A stretch of 25,362 bases of DNA from an uncultured Eubacterium sp. Lineage in GTDB: Bacteria > Bacillota > Clostridia > Lachnospirales > Lachnospiraceae. Of this stretch, positions 22,589-25,362 are shown one piece after another. The notes under the pieces are model-generated. The model was not told the DNA's origin. It searched no databases and saw only the letters and a program-made list of their open reading frames with translations. Numbering within the stretch: the stretch's first letter is position 1; every line of letters starts with the position of its first letter. The DNA is taken from the NCBI GenBank assembly GCA_910584595.1, contig CAJUBQ010000065.1:1-25362 (forward strand). The letters run 5' to 3'. The position numbers and the translations under genes are program-made.

Positions 22589-24175
22589 ATGGCAAATAAG
22601 GATTTAAAGCTAATAAATGGAGTCATAGAGAAATCTAAGAATGTATATGACTTAGAATATCATTCTGCAGATGAGAATTCTGTGGAACAATATAAGCAAG
22701 TTAAAAAAAGCATAAAGCATCCGCTTGATTCTGACATAATCAGAGAGATAAAAAAAATTGATATTAAAGACGATATGGATGATTATCAGATTTTTAAGTA
22801 TTCAAAAGAAATTAATGGTATCTGGAAATTAATAATAGAAAAATCAATTATTTGTTTAAGGTATTTTGATAAAAGAGAACCCTTTTTATTAAATAAGAAA
22901 AAAAGACCTATTGCTTATGGTGTTAAAGAATTAGGAGATTATTTTGATGAGTATACAGAGTTTGAAGCTATGCTGTATGGTGGAGGAAAGTTTTATCGTG
23001 ACCATGTAATCCATGTGTTTCGAACATGGTTATTGGGAATAGATTGTTTATTAGAAAATAATTGCAAATATCTTGAAAAAATAGCAATAGGAGGTGGAGT
23101 GGCAGTAAATCCTTTAGAAAAAATAAGTATTTGGTCCATTATAGCGCTTACACATGATTTAGGATATCCGTTAGAAAAAGCTCAAGATATTATCGGTAAA
23201 ACGAAAGATATGATGCAATCATTTATTGTCAATCCAACTCTTTCGCTTGACTTATCTTTCAATGGTGTACAAAATAATATGAATGATTTTGTTGTGCGTT
23301 TCTTAAGCTCTAAAATGCATGAAAAACCGTATATCAAGAAGGATGATGAAGAACATAAGAAAGAATATGTTGCAAGAATACAACCGAAATATTATTTTAA
23401 ATTTCAGAAATCCTTGGAGAAGTCAAAGCATGGGATATTGAGCGCTATAATTATTTATAAGCTATTATTATACTTTCTTGAATCTGATTATAGCATTAAT
23501 GAAGATTATGTATTTTATGAGGAAGACGTACGACAGTTTTATATTCGGCGAGAAATTTTAAGAGCAATATCATCACATACATGTCACGATATTTATCATT
23601 TGGACATGATGAACTTTGCTTTTCTGCTGATTGTTGTGGATGATTCTCAGGAGTGGGGACGTAAAAAGATAAGTGAATTATATGTCAAATCAAAGACAAA
23701 ATATGAATTTAAAGAGATAAAGCCTTCGTTTGATGTTAAGCAAATTGAAATTGAAAAAGATGGCAAAAAAGATTTAGTTTCAATACATAGATGTTTGATG
23801 AGCGAGGAATTCACATTGCCGGCTGAGGATGGAATGGGTTTGGAAAGGCTGTTATATTCCTTATTTAAACAAAGTGAATCATATAAAGAACTGTTTAGGG
23901 ATGGACAAGATACATCTTCAAGAAATTTTACGTTTGTAAAAAAGTGTAAAGTAAATTATGAAGACGACAAGACGGTAACTTTTGATGTGGGATTCACAAT
24001 TTCAAACGAAGAAGATTCTATGTTTTTCGTTACTATTTCGACTACATCGAACAATGATGTTAATCAGAAATTTGATGAGAAATTTCTGAAAAAAGTTTAT
24101 AATGGCTGCACTGTAGAAAAAATAAGTAACGATGATGATGCTGTCAAGTATAGCGTGAGCGCTAAGCATCGTTGA
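22589..24175 (+). CDS. HD-domain protein, possible phosphohydrolase
   Basis: This 528-residue protein is only six bases after the radical SAM gene, with GCGGAGGAA as ribosome site inside that gene's end. HD-type metal-binding motifs can be read: His residues in YRDHVIHVFRTW (about 134-145), the His-Asp pair in ALTHDLGYPLEKA (about 188-189), a second His group in SSHTCHDIYH (about 328-340) and the acidic VVDDSQEWG (about 350-358). Order and spacing fit an HD phosphohydrolase that cuts nucleotides or phosphodiesters. The N-terminal 130 residues and the C-terminal 170 (charged, with possible beta strands) match no family I know. No membrane segments. Substrate unknown; nucleotide signalling or defence are possibilities from context only. 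Confidence 0.7.
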   Translation: MANKDLKLINGVIEKSKNVYDLEYHSADENSVEQYKQVKKSIKHPLDSDIIREIKKIDIKDDMDDYQIFKYSKEINGIWKLIIEKSIICLRYFDKREPFLLNKKKRPIAYGVKELGDYFDEYTEFEAMLYGGGKFYRDHVIHVFRTWLLGIDCLLENNCKYLEKIAIGGGVAVNPLEKISIWSIIALTHDLGYPLEKAQDIIGKTKDMMQSFIVNPTLSLDLSFNGVQNNMNDFVVRFLSSKMHEKPYIKKDDEEHKKEYVARIQPKYYFKFQKSLEKSKHGILSAIIIYKLLLYFLESDYSINEDYVFYEEDVRQFYIRREILRAISSHTCHDIYHLDMMNFAFLLIVVDDSQEWGRKKISELYVKSKTKYEFKEIKPSFDVKQIEIEKDGKKDLVSIHRCLMSEEFTLPAEDGMGLERLLYSLFKQSESYKELFRDGQDTSSRNFTFVKKCKVNYEDDKTVTFDVGFTISNEEDSMFFVTISTTSNNDVNQKFDEKFLKKVYNGCTVEKISNDDDAVKYSVSAKHR

Positions 24176-24186
24176 GGCAAAATCCA

Positions 24187-24804
24187 ATGAGCATAAAGAT
24201 TCATATAGCGACTCCTAAATCGAATGGTATTGTCATAGAGATTTCAGCTGTTTGTATAGATTCAAAATATATTTTACAATATGAAGAATTAAAAAAATTT
24301 AAAGAATTATGCAAAGAAGGATGCCCAAATTATAAAATGAAGTGGTCATGTCCTCCGTATTCACCTTATTATCATGATATTTCAAAAAAATATGACTTTT
24401 TAACGGTGTGTATTTTAACAGTTCAATTAGATCAATTTAATTATATAAATAAAGATTATTTAAAAGTTAAGGCAGCAAATTCAATCTTAAAAAGTAGAGC
24501 AGAAAAAATGCTTAGAGCGAAAGTTTTTATGAATGATAAAGGAATTTCTACAGGCAGTTGTCGTATGTGCAAGCCTTGCAGATGTAAACGAAATGAACCT
24601 TGCAGACATCCCGATAAAGTTATGTACAGCTTTGAAGCATTAGGGATTCATGTATCAAGTATGATAGAAGACTTGTTCGACTTTAAGCTACAATGGTATA
24701 GCAAGAAACAGTTACCAGAGTATACATCTGTGGTTGTTGGGTTATTATCAAAAGATAAAGTCGATGTAAATGAAATTTATTCTCTATTCAGAGAAATGGA
24801 GTAA
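24187..24804 (+). CDS. DUF2284-type cysteine-rich predicted metal-binding protein
   Basis: This 205-residue protein has the hallmarks of DUF2284: the first Cys block CKEGCPNYKMKWSCPPYSP (about 42-60) and the second block CRMCKPCRCKRNEPCRHPDK (about 120-140), followed by YSFEALGIHV. The cysteines probably hold iron-sulfur clusters or zinc, which would fit work as an electron donor or partner of the radical SAM enzyme. The start is the ATG with GAGG nine bases upstream; TTG at 24172 would overlap the HD gene's stop and add five residues. It is the third gene of the set. Its exact function is unknown for the family. Confidence 0.8.
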   Translation: MSIKIHIATPKSNGIVIEISAVCIDSKYILQYEELKKFKELCKEGCPNYKMKWSCPPYSPYYHDISKKYDFLTVCILTVQLDQFNYINKDYLKVKAANSILKSRAEKMLRAKVFMNDKGISTGSCRMCKPCRCKRNEPCRHPDKVMYSFEALGIHVSSMIEDLFDFKLQWYSKKQLPEYTSVVVGLLSKDKVDVNEIYSLFREME

Positions 24805-24872
24805 TGCACTGTCAACAAAGAGCCTTGTAATGACTGGGAATGAATGATGCCTGAAAATGATGGGAGAAAGTT

Positions 24873-25244
24873 ATGGATTTAATAAACGACTTATTCACCA
24901 ATACTTCTTATTTGAAAAAATTAATAGATATAACAGCTTCTAAATGGGAAGTGCAGGCAGAAGAAAATATTTTTGTACCGAACAACGAATACTTGCAGGA
25001 TGGATATATTGTTGATAAGAGCGCCAAAATGCTGGTTTTCAGGCAGCATATATTTTGCAATGTAATACCAAATAAATGGGGAATTACTACCATACATCTG
25101 ATTCATGATTCACAGGAAGATACAATAGTTTGTCAGGCTTATAAAAATCAAAAACCTTTACTGAACTTTCGTTTTTCTTCCAAACGCAGCCAAACAGCAA
25201 ATGAGTTTAAAAATTATATCGATTTAGTTACATATGCACCGTAA
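24873..25244 (+). CDS. Hypothetical protein, unknown function
   Basis: This 123-residue protein has no membrane segment, signal peptide or recognised motif. It begins with a helical MDLINDLFTNTSYLKKLIDI, followed by a central part with likely beta strands (KMLVFRQHIFCNVI, WGITTIHLIHD) and a short final helix. GGGAG lies eight bases before the ATG. It is 68 bases after the DUF2284-type gene on the same strand and shares its AT-rich character. It may belong to the same cluster; its stop codon lies within a hairpin. Confidence 0.6.
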   Translation: MDLINDLFTNTSYLKKLIDITASKWEVQAEENIFVPNNEYLQDGYIVDKSAKMLVFRQHIFCNVIPNKWGITTIHLIHDSQEDTIVCQAYKNQKPLLNFRFSSKRSQTANEFKNYIDLVTYAP

Positions 25245-25277
25245 CAGTTCTATGAGGTATCAGAACTGTTACGGTGC
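25236..25277. terminator. Hairpin at the end of the radical SAM cluster
   Basis: A 16-bp perfect stem, GCACCGTAACAGTTCT (25236-25251) with AGAACTGTTACGGTGC (25262-25277), has a 10-base loop and covers the stop codon of the last gene. It lacks a T tract. It leads straight into the dispersed repeat at 25281. Confidence 0.65.
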
Positions 25278-25280
25278 AAC

Positions 25281-25362
25281 GGTTACTATTCACGGGCAAT
25301 ATCATTAACTTAACGGATTCCCGAACGACTCTGCACCTGGCGGAATGGTTTTGCTGGCTGGA
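25281..25362. repeat. Dispersed repeat, right copy (inverted relative to window start)
   Basis: The reverse complement of this stretch matches 80-163 (see left copy). It runs to the last base of the window, so the element probably continues beyond it. The start lies four bases after the terminal hairpin. Confidence 0.75.

Noticed and set aside
1..25362. CRISPR array, tRNA or rRNA genes
   Set aside because: No regularly spaced direct repeats with spacers and no tRNA- or rRNA-like stretches were recognised by eye; a covariance-model scan would be needed to exclude small RNAs.

Overview
The window looks like a chromosomal segment of a spore-forming gut Firmicute, most likely a Lachnospiraceae member. 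The basis is strong AGGAGG-type ribosome binding sites, the ispF-cysS-mrnC-rlmB-sigH housekeeping cluster, a sporulation sigma factor SigH, a CdaR/PucR-type regulator, an MsmK/UgpC-type sugar ATPase and moderate-to-low GC. The genus assignment is inference only; no rRNA or tRNA gene was seen.

Left region (1-4820): two related BlaI/BlaR1-type regulatory modules lie in tandem. In the first (about 180-2390) the BlaR1-like membrane metalloprotease is intact, but its BlaI partner is a relic carrying an internal deletion and a palindromic MITE-like insertion. In the second (about 2430-4768) the BlaI repressor is intact, but blaR1 is reduced to its first codons. Each module has a divergent promoter with the same two TGTAG boxes 26 bp apart. 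One drives a 60-residue two-helix membrane peptide; the other drives a secreted 303-residue protein of unknown function plus a small membrane protein. The surviving repressor and surviving sensor could serve each other in trans.

Middle-left (4811-10909): a CdaR/PucR-type regulator and a stand-alone MsmK/UgpC-type ABC ATPase are on the minus strand. On the plus strand follow a dCache-type chemoreceptor and, overlapping it by ATGA, a sugar-type periplasmic binding protein. The last two probably form a ligand-sensing pair for chemotaxis.

Core (10938-18766): ispF, cysS, mrnC, rlmB and sigH form the conserved Firmicutes cluster. It is followed not by rpmG-secE-nusG but by a GT2 glycosyltransferase, a GT4 glycosyltransferase and a Wzx-like flippase, all with overlapping or close spacing. 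IspF has a CxxCxxC tail, and RlmB has a tandem-repeat-encoded N-terminal extension.

Right-middle (18799-21091): a class I aminotransferase and a convergent HisJ-family PHP phosphatase share a bidirectional terminator.

Right region (21092-25362): this AT-rich stretch starts with a third MITE copy. It holds an operon-like set of a radical SAM protein with C-terminal cysteine motifs, an HD-domain protein, a DUF2284-type cysteine-rich protein and a small unknown protein. Its composition differs from the core, and it may be an undescribed accessory system. The two window ends carry inverted copies of another repeat family.
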